Assembly: GCA_964036315.1 (NCBI GenBank)
Contig: OZ038517.1
Coordinates: 22,258,083-22,322,082 of the forward strand
Length of the DNA: 64,000 nucleotides
Direction: 5' to 3'
Origin: Acanthosepion esculentum
Taxonomy: Eukaryota; Mollusca; Cephalopoda; Sepiida; Sepiidae
The stretch's first letter is position 1. Every line of letters starts with the position of its first letter. A program made the position numbers and the translations under genes. The notes under the pieces were generated by a model. It worked only from the letters and a program-made list of their open reading frames with translations. It was not told the origin of the DNA and searched no databases. This document shows positions 1 to 10,500 of the stretch, in pieces.

Positions 1-194
1 AGAAATTATATAAAACAAAAAAATCAACCACAGCACCATATCAGTATTTTTCAATGAAACTAGCATCTAGCTTCAGTCACTTTCCCACCACCGTAAGGTT
101 GCTTCCCTGTGCCTTTTCTATAAATACTTATATGATAATTGTTTGGATGAGCTCTTCACTATGATACCTAGATTTTATAAATTTAATTACAGTA

Positions 195-500
195 CTAACA
201 AGGTCTCATCAATTTACAGTTGAATTGACTAGATGTCGCTTTAAGTTCTATACTAACAATTTCTTTTCTTGCACTTCTCACTTTTGGAACTTTCTTCCAG
301 CTCCACACTTACCAGACAACTTTAATCTTCAAAAATTTAAATGCGATGTCAATCATTGTCTGCTGTCTTCTTGATTCCTCTTCTATTGCTTTTGCTCCTT
401 AGTAATGTTTCTGCTTTCTAATTCTTTCATACCCAGTAACCCTCTTGTTTCTTAGTGGCTTTAGTGCCTTAATTAGGGTAATTCTGATTTTTAAAAAAAA
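195..500 (+). mobile_element. CR1/Jockey-like LINE, 3' end (family A)
   Basis: Codons 198-374 read TRSHQFTVELTRCRFKFYTN, then NFFSCTSHFWNFLPA and FNLQKFKCDVNHCL, then TGA. This is the usual C-terminal end of a CR1/Jockey-type reverse transcriptase polyprotein (the WNxLP...NLxxFKxxVNxxL pattern). The tail after the stop, with 'ttagtggctt', matches other copies in the window at 9350, 9993 (reverse), 18860, 24830 (reverse) and 57700 (reverse). 5'-truncated, as is typical of LINEs. Confidence 0.7.
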
Positions 501-814
501 AAATATAATAATGAAGCTAACCTGGTTTTCAAGTCATGCGAATACACTAGAACATTGCTACCAGATATCCAAACTTGTGGTCAAAGGTTGAATTTCTGTT
601 TTTCGCCTTTCCTAAATCATACCATATGGAAACATTGTTCCCCAAGGAGACATATTAGCAAAATCACAAAGCTGCCCTAGTATTATGGATAGGGGAGATT
701 TAAATCTCTCATTAACAAACTTATCTGCTGTTATAGCTTGCACTAAAAAACATCAAGCCCATTGAATAGCATCAGCTTTTTGTTTTTGTTTTTTTTTTCC
801 AGTGTGTCATAATC

Positions 815-1500
815 TATTATAATCCACAAATAAATGGGTTTCTATTAAAACAAACTTTTGTTTCCATCTATCTTTGTTCATATTCTGAGTCACTAAAACT
901 TCAGTATCATTTAAATTTAAAATCCCTTAATTCTGAAATTATTGATTGGTGGGTATTCTAGAAAGGTGGGGCATTAAACAAAAAACTTTGCCAAGCACTG
1001 ATCAAGAGCAATAATTATTACAGACCTTAGTTACAGTTTCTGGGGGAAGCGCACATAATTTGGGGTGAGTAATTTTTTTAACACAGTCAGGACAGTCAAA
1101 TGCTTGGTCAAGATGATATGAAACTTAAATGCTAGCACAGCCATTGACAGCGTCTGAACAGTTCAGTCTACACAATTTTATTCAAACTATGGGTATGGTT
1201 TACTGACACTTTTAGAAGATGTTGTCTACTGGGATCATCTCCCCCAGGGAAATATCATCAGGAAATCATCTCCTTGATGAATCAAACATAGCTTGGGTCG
1301 GATGGTCAGAAAGTGGACATTGTAGCCATTCAGCCACACACCTCTGTATGTTACATCCCACAAATACATGGGTTTCCATAGAAATGAAGTTCTGTTTCCA
1401 TTTATCTTCATTCATAGTCCGAGTTGTTAAAACTTAAATATCATTTAAATTTAATCTGTTAATTCTGAAATTGATTGATTGACAGCTATTCCAAATTCTA
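815..1500 (+). repeat. Old direct duplication (about 170-bp copies at 815-970 and 1345-1500)
   Basis: Both copies share 'ccacaaata.atgggtttc', 'tttccat.tatctt.ttcata' and 'atcatttaaattta..ctgttaattctgaaatt', diverged but collinear. Spacer 970-1345 includes a degraded piece of the family also seen at 29516 and 55560 (1020-1115, 'cagtttctgggggaagcgca'). Confidence 0.5.
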
Positions 1501-2093
1501 ATATTGAAAAATGACTGTTACTCAGAAAAAGGTCGGTGAGATAATTAATGTTCATTTAAACACATTTTGCTAAAGACAACAGATGAGTTATGCATTCTGT
1601 ACTTTTTAATAAGCTTTCTTTCTTGGTAGATTAATCTCCATATCATAATATTGAAGTTGTAAAAGTACTATTTACAGTTTGTGTTAGTTCTTGTTAAGGT
1701 TCCAAATTTTTGACCGGCTTCAGCCATTTTCAAAGAAAGAAATTCAATTAAATTTAAAGTTCATGTGGTAGAAGGCATCTTTTGAGTTTTGAAAGTTTGT
1801 CACTATGGGAGTCTGATGCGATGATGATTTTTTTTTATTTTAAGTGGTACTACTGTGATATAGTATGGATTCTGAGAATTTAAATACATTTTTTTTTCAG
1901 AATCATTCCAGAAGATGCTAGCTAAATTCTTTCTTTCTTGCTAATGACAAGCCAATAAAAAGCTCTGCTCCTTAAGATCTCCTCACATAAACTGTAGACA
2001 TTTGCTTTATGCATTCAGCAATAAGGTACAGAAATTTATTAAAAATTATGAAAGACAACAGAATTTGTCCATTATTTTAAACAAAATTGTATT

Positions 2094-2112
2094 TTATATA
2101 TATATATATATT
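2094..2112. repeat. (TA)n microsatellite, short
   Basis: Uninterrupted TA alternation inside an AT-rich stretch. Confidence 0.85.
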
Positions 2113-2319
2113 ATAAATTAATTGATTTAAAATATGGTTTTTTTGCTACACAGTGATACCATGTTTCAGAAATGGAAGCTAAAGCCCCTGAATTTAATTT
2201 TGTTATTAAACCAAAGACATTAGTTCCATTTCCTCGTCAAGCAAATTTTGGAGTAACTTATTTTTTAAAATTTACGGTTATTAAAAGCACGGCAAAGATT
2301 CATAATTGAGGGTTTCCAA

Positions 2320-2321
<2 letters not shown>

Positions 2322-2372
<51 letters not shown>
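2322..2372. repeat. (TA)n microsatellite
   Basis: About 51 bases of perfect TA alternation, abutting the dispersed repeat that begins at 2373. Confidence 0.95.
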
Positions 2373-2376
<4 letters not shown>

Positions 2377-2720
2377 TTTATTTGAATATTACAACATAAA
2401 TATGTTATAAAATCACGACAAAAATAGCCATTTTGTTTCAACACTTCTGGTGTCTTATCAAGGGATGATATAGAATAAATGGTTTTAAAAGTTTCAAATT
2501 AATTAACGATCCTTAGCTAGGAGTAAACGCTGTTACATAAGCTAGACTGACCAATCAAAATACAAGTATAGGGTGATTAGAAAAATTTGACAACTAAGCA
2601 AGGTTATCATAGATATTAAAAGATTTATAAAATTTGAAATTAAAATTAAAAGTAAAAAATTAAAAATTACCTATTTAGAAATCTAAATCAAATCTCTATT
2701 AAGTTTTAAATTGTAGAATT
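2373..2720 (+). repeat. Dispersed repeat K, copy 1
   Basis: Collinear with the reverse complement of 49425-49805. Shared segments include 'caaaaatagc.attttgttt', 'acttctggtgtctt.tcaag', 'gttacataagct' and 'gaccaatcaaa'. Both copies touch a long (TA)n array at the same end. No coding potential; class unknown. Confidence 0.65.
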
Positions 2721-2899
2721 ACCGAGGAGAAAAAATATAAAAATAAAAGATATATATGCTATTTAATTTGTATTTTCATTGAAATTATGTTGAAAGGGAT
2801 GTTCAGAACCCCAGACAGAAATGTATGCACTTTAGTTTCATTTCAACATGTTAGTCGCCTCTCACGCAAAATCATTCGAACATACGCAGGTTAAGCGCT

Positions 2900-3550
2900 C
2901 AGACGTATTTAGATATATACACACACATACAAAATATCTACACCACACATACGCAAATGCACTTTCCTTACACATAGACATCAATACACACAGGCACATA
3001 CATCTACATTCATTATGATCTAGACGGTCAGAGTTCATAGCTAAAAGTGAATATATTCGTGGCTTAATATGTTATTAAACGAATTTTAACTTGAAAAATA
3101 ACTAATCCGGTCAAATATATATAGATAAAATTTAAACAAATAAATATATATAAATATATATATATATATACATTTTTAAATCATATAGTTTTCGACACAT
3201 TACAGACAAAAGTAAATAACCACCTCCATATATAATTGTACATTCACACATACGCATACAAATCAACATATGCATCCGCATATACATATATACGCATAAT
3301 AGGTACGCATATACAGACATACGCACATAAACATACATATAGATAAGCACATATAAATATATCGACCCATACGTCAACGCAGAAAAGTAAATAAAGCAAG
3401 TAAAGAAATATATACATAAAGATGCAACTATATACAAATACATACATACATACATACATATCTAGATGTACATACATACGCACGCATACATATATGCATA
3501 TAAACTAAATATATACACAGACATTTACAAATATATATATATATATATCA
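2900..3550. repeat. Simple-repeat tract, CATA/CACA/TATA mixture
   Basis: Alternating purine-pyrimidine DNA dominated by acata, acgcata and tatata, including a clean (ATAC)n run around 3438-3462 and (TA)n at 3157-3171 and 3533-3548. Reading frames here are compositional artefacts (MYVCMY... peptides). Confidence 0.8.
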
Positions 3551-3599
3551 TTTGCAGACAGTACTTTTTCAGTACTTTTTCACTGTATCACAGCTCCTC

Positions 3600-3700
3600 A
3601 GTGCAACTAGACAACCGAATGCCTCAAGCCCGGATCGAAACCCAACCGATTTGGTGTCAGTCAGAGCTTCTACCACTGAGCTATCTTGGGGAAAAATGTA
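3600..3700 (-). mobile_element. tRNA-derived SINE head
   Basis: On the minus strand the sequence reads AGATAGCTCAGTGGTAGAAG (tRNA A-box) and, about 30 bases on, GGTTTCGATCCGGG (B-box), a complete internal Pol III promoter. No paired acceptor stem is evident, so it is a SINE rather than a tRNA gene. Confidence 0.6.
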
Positions 3701-3815
3701 TGGCAAAGTGGAAGAAGTTTTCTTGTGACATGATTTATCCTCTAGGACTCCATTGGACTAAATTTATGTTGGTGCGATTATTCATATGCACAAATGCTAG
3801 GAATTTTTTTTTTTT
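3690..3815 (+). repeat. Dispersed repeat G, copy 1
   Basis: Shares 'ttggggaaa', 'tatg.caaagtggaa.aagtt', 'ggctccat.gactaaattt' and 'cacatgc.a.gatgct' patterns with 16530-16665. It directly adjoins the tRNA-like head at 3600-3700. Confidence 0.55.
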
Positions 3816-4149
3816 TTTTAGATTTTTTTATCACTTTTTTTAGTAGATACCCCAACACTGATAATAGAAGTTCTACCAGGAATGCGGAAATGTTGTAAAA
3901 AGCCAGGGCGCAAATTTACTGTAGATGACTTTGTGATCAAGGCACTCTCCAAGCATTTTCGTCATAGTGAATTGTTTTCTCTTTTGATCAGTATAGCATT
4001 TTTTTTTTATGTAAAAATCAGTCTCATTGCAGTGGGAAACCAACATATTTTATTTTTGCGTGATTTAGACGACAATTTATCCATTATATTTCAACTTCTG
4101 TTATAAAGTGGTTTTATTTTTGTTTTGTACTTTTTTCTTATTTTCAAAG

Positions 4150-4150
<1 letters not shown>

Positions 4151-4181
<31 letters not shown>
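4151..4181. repeat. (TG)n microsatellite
   Basis: About 30 bases of TG alternation. Confidence 0.9.
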
Positions 4182-4186
<5 letters not shown>

Positions 4187-4435
4187 GTCTTACAGTATAG
4201 CATTTTTATTTTTTCTTCTATATTCTTTCAAAGATTTTGTCTCTAATTCTATTAGAAAATATTGAAGAATGAATTGATATGTTATAAAATCCACAATATC
4301 TTTATTCTTTCATATAAACCAGTTATAATTTTATAGGGCTACTCAAGTTAGGAGTGTATGCATAGGCTTTGAGATTTGTAGGCTATAATCACTTAATTAC
4401 ATAAAGAGGAGTCTGAGGTTTTGTGTTCCGAGTCT

Positions 4436-4661
4436 ACAGCTCTGGTTCATATTGGGGCTTCTTGTGTGAATGCCAAGCAGTACAGCATTGCATTCCCAAA
4501 TTTCAGGTGGAATGAATTGTATTAGTGCTCATTTTTTCTTACAGATGGTGCCCAAATGACCTTACTATACAGTGCAGTCAACAAAATCCAAAACAAATAA
4601 TTCACATGCACAAAATAAAAAATATAAAATGGCAACAATTTACTCATAGCACATTCTGTCG

Positions 4662-4720
<59 letters not shown>

Positions 4721-4722
4721 GG
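4436..4722 (+). repeat. Dispersed repeat H with TG/TA tail, copy 1
   Basis: Collinear with 51546-51870. Shared segments: 'gtgaatgccaagc.gtacag', 'ttcttacagat.gtgcccaa' and 'atggcaaca.ttta'. Both end in a compound (TG)n(TA)n array at the same point (here 4663-4722), suggesting the array belongs to the 3' end of the element. Confidence 0.65.
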
Positions 4723-5025
4723 GATTGAATTTAATTTGTAATCTGACAGAATGATAGGATAAAGAACAAATAGGAAATGTTTATAAGTCTAGTATGTTTA
4801 TATATATTATAAATTGACTTAAAAAATTTTTTTGGCTACACAGTAATAACCATGTTTCAAAAACTGGGACAGGTAATAGTTTGCCATTTTAACAGATGTG
4901 TATACTTGAAAACAGCAGACCTCCATTACATTTCTAGAGTTTGCACACATTTTTATAAATTTCCAAATATGTCATTGTTGACATGAATCCTCAAAAGTCT
5001 TTAATTATCTATTTTTTGTTTTCAG

Positions 5026-5100
5026 GTGGAAGACCTTAATAACAAGGCTGCAATTGAGAGGAAAGCGATGGAGGAGCGACATCACTTGGTTCAGGAAAGG
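5026..5100 (+). CDS. Internal coding exon, coiled-coil segment of an unidentified host gene
   Basis: Seen: a pyrimidine-rich acceptor (attttttgttttcag) ends at 5025. It is followed by 25 sense codons reading VEDLNNKAAIERKAMEERHH and then LVQER, and a possible GT donor (gtctgt, a weak match) at 5101. The peptide is highly charged and helix-forming, rich in E, K, R and A with L/V at heptad-like spacing, as in a coiled coil. Base composition is richer in GC than the flanks. The exon is 75 bases and phase 0 at both ends, matching the exon at 43067. The reading frame runs on past 5101 only into T-rich intron sequence, so I stop at the GT. Known: short symmetric exons are common in long coiled-coil genes. 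Inferred: it belongs to the same gene as the exons at 43067 and 62737. The family is not recognised. Confidence 0.62.
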
Positions 5101-5807
5101 GTCTGTATTTTCTTCTATTGCTTTTATTGCTCCCTCTGTACTTTCCTTTGTGTATTTCTTTTTCTCCATCTCATCCCAAAGTCTGAATCCAGATCCCTCT
5201 CGTCCTCCAGAAATTCTGGTTCGGTTTTTAGATACTTCCCTCACTGTTCACCTTATCTTGCCATTTTCTTTCCCTCTCATCCAACACTCTCACCCACCTT
5301 TGTTAGTTTTAGCTCTTGGTTACTTTTCAACATTCTTGAATCTTATTCTTCATGGGGGATTTTGTCAGGAAACTCTTGGCATACATGATACATTTGTATC
5401 TTCCAGTTTTTTTTTTTTTTTTTTTGTGTTGTGAAAAAAAATGAGGGATGGTTATTTCAACTTTATGGAACCTTGGGTTTTTTCTTAAAAAGAAATAACA
5501 GATAAAAATAAATTTTAAAAATCTAACTCCATCTTTTAATTTTCTGAGTCAGAATAGTGAGAATTAGGATTCAAATCCGACTTTGTTGATTGCATTTCAT
5601 CTTGTGATTTGCTCCTTCTTCTCATATCTTGAATCATTAAAATACTTGGACTTATTCAGTGTGGTCATGAAAAATCAAAATGCTTCTTTTTCTCCACATT
5701 AACCCATTGTACATTAGAAAGGACTTGAGGTGTCAGTGGAATCGTACAATAGGCTCTGTAACTAGAAATGATCTCTTTACAAAAATATTTTTCATATCAC
5801 TATGATC

Positions 5808-6113
5808 AAGCACAGTGGAGTAATGGATAGCGGCTCGGATTGAAGAATCGGAGAGTCAAGTTCGAATTCCATTCAAATCCATTACATTCACTTACCTGCT
5901 AATACCCTTGGGAAAGGTATGAATCCTCCTCTTCTCCCACCAGTAAATAGCAGGACAGACTGGGTTCTATAGCTTTGGATGGCAACTAGTCTACTGCAGA
6001 AAGAAATTGCAACTTACTGCGGGGGGAAAAAATCTGCCTCGTCAGTCATGTATCAAAAGATACATGATCGCCTATGCGTGTATCACGCATGGCACATAAC
6101 TGACTGACTGATG
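5808..6113 (+). mobile_element. tRNA-derived SINE (family S1), near full length
   Basis: Head 'gtggagtaatggatagcggc' is tRNA A-box-like, and 'gttcgaattcc' about 40 bases on matches a B-box. The body 'cccttgggaaaggtatgaat' and 'ggttctatagc.ttggatgg' recurs at 28540, 32809, 25570 and, reversed, 37118 and 60672. It ends in the short repeat actgactgactgat. Confidence 0.8.
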
Positions 6114-6445
6114 ATTAAGCACCCCAGATCACAAATATTTAAAATAAATTTGTTTTATTAAATTTTTATTAAAGTTAATAGTGCTATATAAATTTATTTT
6201 AAATTGATCTCCAACCCCAAAGAAACCAAAATAAGAATGCTTATACAATGTGATTTCTTAAAATTATATCAAAAATTTTTTTTTCTTTTTTGAAATTCAT
6301 AGTCTAGATGGCTTAATTGGTATTGATATATGAAAAATGAACCACAGATTACAATTTTCAGTTTCTTTATATTTTATTTTTTACATTTAAAAAACAAAAA
6401 AAGAAAATCATGCTTCTATAAGCATACTTGTTTTGGTTTGCGTAG

Positions 6446-6496
6446 GTGGATCAGTTAAAAATGGATTTACGTTCCATACTGGACCCCCCCCCCTAT
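6446..6496 (+). other. Weak candidate alternative or relic exon
   Basis: An acceptor-like ttggtttgcgtag is followed in phase 0 by VDQLKMDLRSIL, a heptad-compatible peptide, then D and prolines from a C10 run and a stop (TAT TAA). No donor is visible. A MITE starts at 6502, directly after. It could be an alternative last exon, an exon disabled by the insertion, or chance. Confidence 0.2.
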
Positions 6497-6501
6497 TAAT
6501 T

Positions 6502-6712
6502 TACTGTATATACTTGCATATCGTGCTACTTTGGAAGACCTAATTTTGAAGCTAATTTTAAGAGGGTTGCATCATACACAAGATATAAAATTAGCATATC
6601 TACTGCTGACCCTGGCTACGCCATTCACCAAACTATATATCAATTTACTATAGTCAAATCAGCTTCAAAATTAGGTCTTCAAAAGTCACATGATACACGA
6701 GTGTATATGGTA
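6502..6712. mobile_element. MITE-like element with long imperfect terminal inverted repeats
   Basis: Roughly 50-base ends are inverted copies. The left has 'gaagacctaattttgaagct' and the right 'agcttcaaaattaggtcttc', with outer ends tactgtatatac / gtgtatatggta. No coding. A related single arm with central body is at 6881-7020. Confidence 0.6.
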
Positions 6713-6880
6713 TATAAAGCTAAAACGAATTGCAGAAATATATATGTGTATGGGGGGATCCATTAGTCAAGACATGAAATAAAATATTAATGAAATGAAT
6801 ATTTGCTATGTTTTTGTATACATTGACACACATCACTTTAATCGTTAGTATCTTAAAAGCTCAAATTAACTAGTTTTGTC

Positions 6881-7020
6881 CTACCATATACTCATGTATC
6901 ATGCGACTTTTGAAACTAATTTTAAATAGGTTGTGTCATATATGAGATATAAAATTAGCATATGTACTGCTGGTCCTGGCTACGCCCTTGACCAAACTAT
7001 ATATCCATTTACTGTAGTTA
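6881..7020 (+). repeat. Partial copy of the 6502 element
   Basis: Shares 'agatataaaattagcatat', 'ctactgctg.ccctggctac' and 'accaaactatatat' with 6502-6712. Confidence 0.6.
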
Positions 7021-7261
7021 AAAAGTTTAGCTGTATTTAAAATAAACATGATTTTGATAAAACTTATGTTTTACTTAACTGTTTCCAATAATAATACATG
7101 TAATATTCACATATTATTATCATATTATAAAATATTAGCAAAACGAATATGCATCTTTTTCATTATTTACATTCATAAGATGTTTCTCGTTCAGTAGTTT
7201 TTGGCTGTAGACATTTATGCAATGAGTATAGCATTACTAACAATACTTTTGTCATTCTCTT

Positions 7262-7545
7262 TTACTTATTTAACTAGAAGATGGGATAAAGAGATTGAGG
7301 AAAAGAGGTTAGTCTATTGTAATTTGGTCTCTCAGAAAAGGAACTCGCATGATACACGAGTTACATGATAAAATCAATTTTAACTTATTTAAATCGAAGA
7401 TGGGATAAAAAGATAGAGGAAAAGAGGTTAGTCTATTGTAATTTGGTCTCTCAGAAAAGGAACTCACATGATACATGAGATACATGATAAAATCATTTTT
7501 AACGTATTTAACTAGAAGATGGGATAAAGAGAGTGAGGAAATCAT
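7262..7545 (+). repeat. Tandem repeat, about 119-base unit, 2.3 copies
   Basis: Units begin near 7277, 7396 and 7515 at 'gaagatgggataaa'. The first two contain nearly identical 'gtctattgtaatttggtctc'. Low divergence suggests a fairly recent duplication. Confidence 0.85.
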
Positions 7546-8269
7546 TTTTTATAAGTGAAAAATTTTTTTTTTTTTTCAATATTTGTGATCTAGATGGATT
7601 AAACTATTATATAATAAAAAAAATTTCGAAAAAGAAAATGATTATTTCTGGCCACAGAGCCTGCTGTACAAGTCCACCAAGCTGTCTTATTCATTTTTTT
7701 TTTTTCATTTTTTTAAATTCATATGTGCCATGAAAATGATCCAGGCTAACATACAAATTAAACATTAGTCAAGGAACTTGAAACAATACGAGTGCCAAAT
7801 TTCAGCGTCTTTGACTTGGTTTCAGGTACCCAGTTTAGTAAGATGTATTGATTGCAATATGTCTACATGAAATTAATTTTATTTTAGTCATTGATATGGA
7901 GTTCATATGATGAAATATTTCAGAATAAATCAATTATTGTCTAAGATATGGATCTCTTGGGATCTTCTCCCCGTTTTTCTTATCAAATAGTGAGTTAGTA
8001 ATCCCTGTATTTATATGCTTGTGAAAACCAAATTGAAAACTCTGACCATCCACATGTGATTTTTTAAAATCTATACTTGAATGAATATTAGCAAATCCTA
8101 TAAAATGAGGTTACCCAAATATTGGAGAGAAACCATTTTCAAGAATGCCGTCATTTTCAGTAAAAGCAGTAAATTTTGCAATTAAAAAAAGTTTTACATC
8201 ATTAGGAAGATGTCAGCTTGAGATTAGTAATTCCTAATTTTTGAGGATTTGGGAATTGTACTACAGGTA

Positions 8270-8650
8270 CCATACATAAAATCTCTGGGATGACGAGTTA
8301 TCATTATTTACCAAACTAATGCCCTCATCATCATTACTTACACAATATTTCAGGCCATTGTACCTTCTGGCCTTTGTCAGATATATGTCAGTCTGGGTAA
8401 CTTTTAGGGAATTTTAAACTGAACCCTTTATTAAACCTCTAGAGAGTGATTGTTCTCATTTCACTATCCATGGCTTTTGCCTTGCTTTTTTTTTTTTTTT
8501 TTAGTACTGCTCGGTTATTAGCAGTTTTTATTTACTAATAACCCAGAGGATTAAAGTGTTAATTCATGAATTTGGTAGCACAGTAATTGCGAGTTCAATC
8601 CCTAGGCTAAGTTATTCAGACTTGGTGAGCCTGAAACACCTATTCCAGAT
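8270..8650 (+). repeat. Fold-back repeat family D, degraded copy
   Basis: 'cctcatcatcattactt', 'tttcaggccattg' and 'ctggcctttgtcag' match the arm at 17421. 8580-8625 'gttcaatccctaggct' matches 39307 and 61500. Confidence 0.5.
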
Positions 8651-9039
8651 TAATTTTGTTTTTGGTAAATAAAAAATCTGGAAGAGGTGTTTGAAGGAAA
8701 TTTTCAATTTGGACACTCTACTAATTAAGAAGTTAAAATCCAAACATTTCTTCAGTCCGTGAAATTTTCAAACTGAATTTATCGCTTAAAGAATTGATCT
8801 GTTTTTAGAGAAAAGAAATAAGAAAATTAACAAAAATATTGAGTCAATATCTAAATCTTGAAGCAATGAATTGTGTCTGAGGATTTTTCTGAATAAAAAT
8901 ATTTGCATTTTAACTTCTCGAGTAGTAAAGTATACAAATTTAGAATTTCTTTGTTTGATATTATATGACCACTATGAGGGACCCCCTAGCTATGGATTAA
9001 ATACTGGTTTCTTCAGTCTTGGTTGACAACCAGTCTAAA

Positions 9040-9400
9040 AGAAGAAAAACTCTTTTATAAACACAAGTAGATTTGTCTTTTGTTTCCTGTTTAGGATTGA
9101 GTTTCTGTTTTCTTCCTAAAGTCTACTTCAACTCTATACTTCTAACATCTCTGCCTAAACTCTGAAATTTTTTTTTTTTTTTTCTACTTCAATAGGAGTA
9201 GATGTCTGCCTTTGATCTGGTTAACATTACTTTGCGGTCTTTTGAACAGGTGTAGAGTTTTATCCCTTGTTTCCTGTTTAGGATTGGGTTTCCGGTTCCT
9301 TCTAAAGTCTACTTCATTCTCTTTCACTCCCAGTAGCCCCCTGCATCTTAGTAGCATTATTATCTTGCTTGGGGTGAATTCATTAAAAGAAAAAAAGATG
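9040..9400 (+). mobile_element. LINE family A tail with internal direct repeat
   Basis: Two about 70-base copies ('gtttcctgtttaggattg', 'taaagtctacttca') at 9078-9135 and 9268-9315. The second leads into 'cttgcttggggtgaattcat', the LINE family A 3' terminus. Confidence 0.5.
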
Positions 9401-9992
9401 GAACTTGTTAGTGGGGGAACATGTCACCTAAGGGAAAGAAAATCATGAAAACCAACCCTCCCTCAGAGTACAGGGGTTGAGCATGGTGCCAATGACTCTC
9501 ACACTATGGAACAATTTGATTATAGAAACCTCACTAGAGTCTTTATATGCCTCAAAAAATTAGGCTGATAGTAGAATATAGGAATTGGTATGTTATAAAA
9601 TGGCATTTGTAATTAAAACTATAACCTTTTAATATGGGATTAGAAATAAGAATCTTATTTTTTTAAACAGTGTTTGTGTTGAAATGGCTATTGGAGACAA
9701 TGTATCATAAATGCTTTTTTACTTGGATAATTATTACGAGCTATTCAGCAAAAAATCCTATATGATACAATTTCTTCCTTATTTGAGGATGGTGTAATGT
9801 AAAGGCTATAAGAAATTCTAAATGCTTTTAGTTCAGAAGAATGTTGAGCTGAAAAAACTGAACCCTGTTTTTGAATGTCACTACAACAGCATATAAAATA
9901 TCAGGGATCAAGTCAGTTCTTTCAATAAGACAAATTGATTTCTCCAACATGTTGATATCATGCTGAAATTGTTGGGTCTTTAAAAATTTTTT

Positions 9993-10500
9993 TTAATCAT
10001 TTCACCCCAAGCAAGACGAGAAGGCCACTAAAATGCAAGGTGTTATTGACAGTATTAGAAACTGAGAAAACTTCATTGAGAAGAAAGGGAAATAAAAGAA
10101 CAGGATTCAAGAAAACAAAAGGTGATGATTGATATTGCATTTGAATTGTTGAATATAGTAGTTGACAAGAAAGCAAGAAGCTGTAAGAAAGTTCCACAGG
10201 CAAGAAGTGCAAGAGAAGAAACTATTAGAATAGAACTTATGGTTACATCTAGCAATTTCAACAGTAAAATTGAGACCTAGCTGCCAACCTAGTTTAAATT
10301 CACGAAGATGAGGTACCAAATGGGAAAGCTCATTAGAACAATTATGGAAATATTGATAGAAAAGACACAGGGAAGCTGTGTTACAGTGGTGGGAAAGGGA
10401 GTGAAACCAATATGCTATGTTGCAGATTCTTCTTTGAATTTTATCAAGAATCTCTAGATACATAGCAGAAGTACTAGACCAGATGTGGCAACAATGTTCA
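9993..10500 (-). mobile_element. CR1/Jockey-like LINE, 3' end (family A), reverse
   Basis: Minus-strand translation has LDKIQRRICNI, LSHHCNTASLCLFYQYFHN, FYSNSFFSCTSCLWNFL and IQQFKCNINHHLL, the C-terminal part of a CR1-type reverse transcriptase. The 3' terminus 'cttgcttggggtgaaatg' lies near 10001-10018. 5'-truncated. Confidence 0.75.

Larger units (their letters stand above)
1..5025 (+). other. Upstream intron (partial)
   Basis: No coding exon is supported before 5026. The region holds the repeats listed separately, plus featureless AT-rich sequence at 1500-2090, 3840-4150 and 4730-5020. Because the exon at 5026 begins at an acceptor in phase 0, the gene must have exons further 5'. Confidence 0.45.

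Noticed and set aside
3605..3700. Functional tRNA gene on the minus strand
   Set aside because: A and B boxes are good but no acceptor stem pairing is visible and it is joined to a dispersed repeat; better read as a SINE head.
3882..4106. Open frame with 'KFTVDDFVIKAL', resembling part of a 2-oxoacid dehydrogenase acyltransferase
   Set aside because: Only a dozen residues are similar; the rest is hydrophobic AT-rich translation with no splice context. Likely chance.
5101..5434. Coding continuation of the exon at 5026
   Set aside because: The frame after 5101 is Phe/Cys/Leu-rich, typical of translated pyrimidine-rich intron, and a GT occurs exactly where the charged helix stops.
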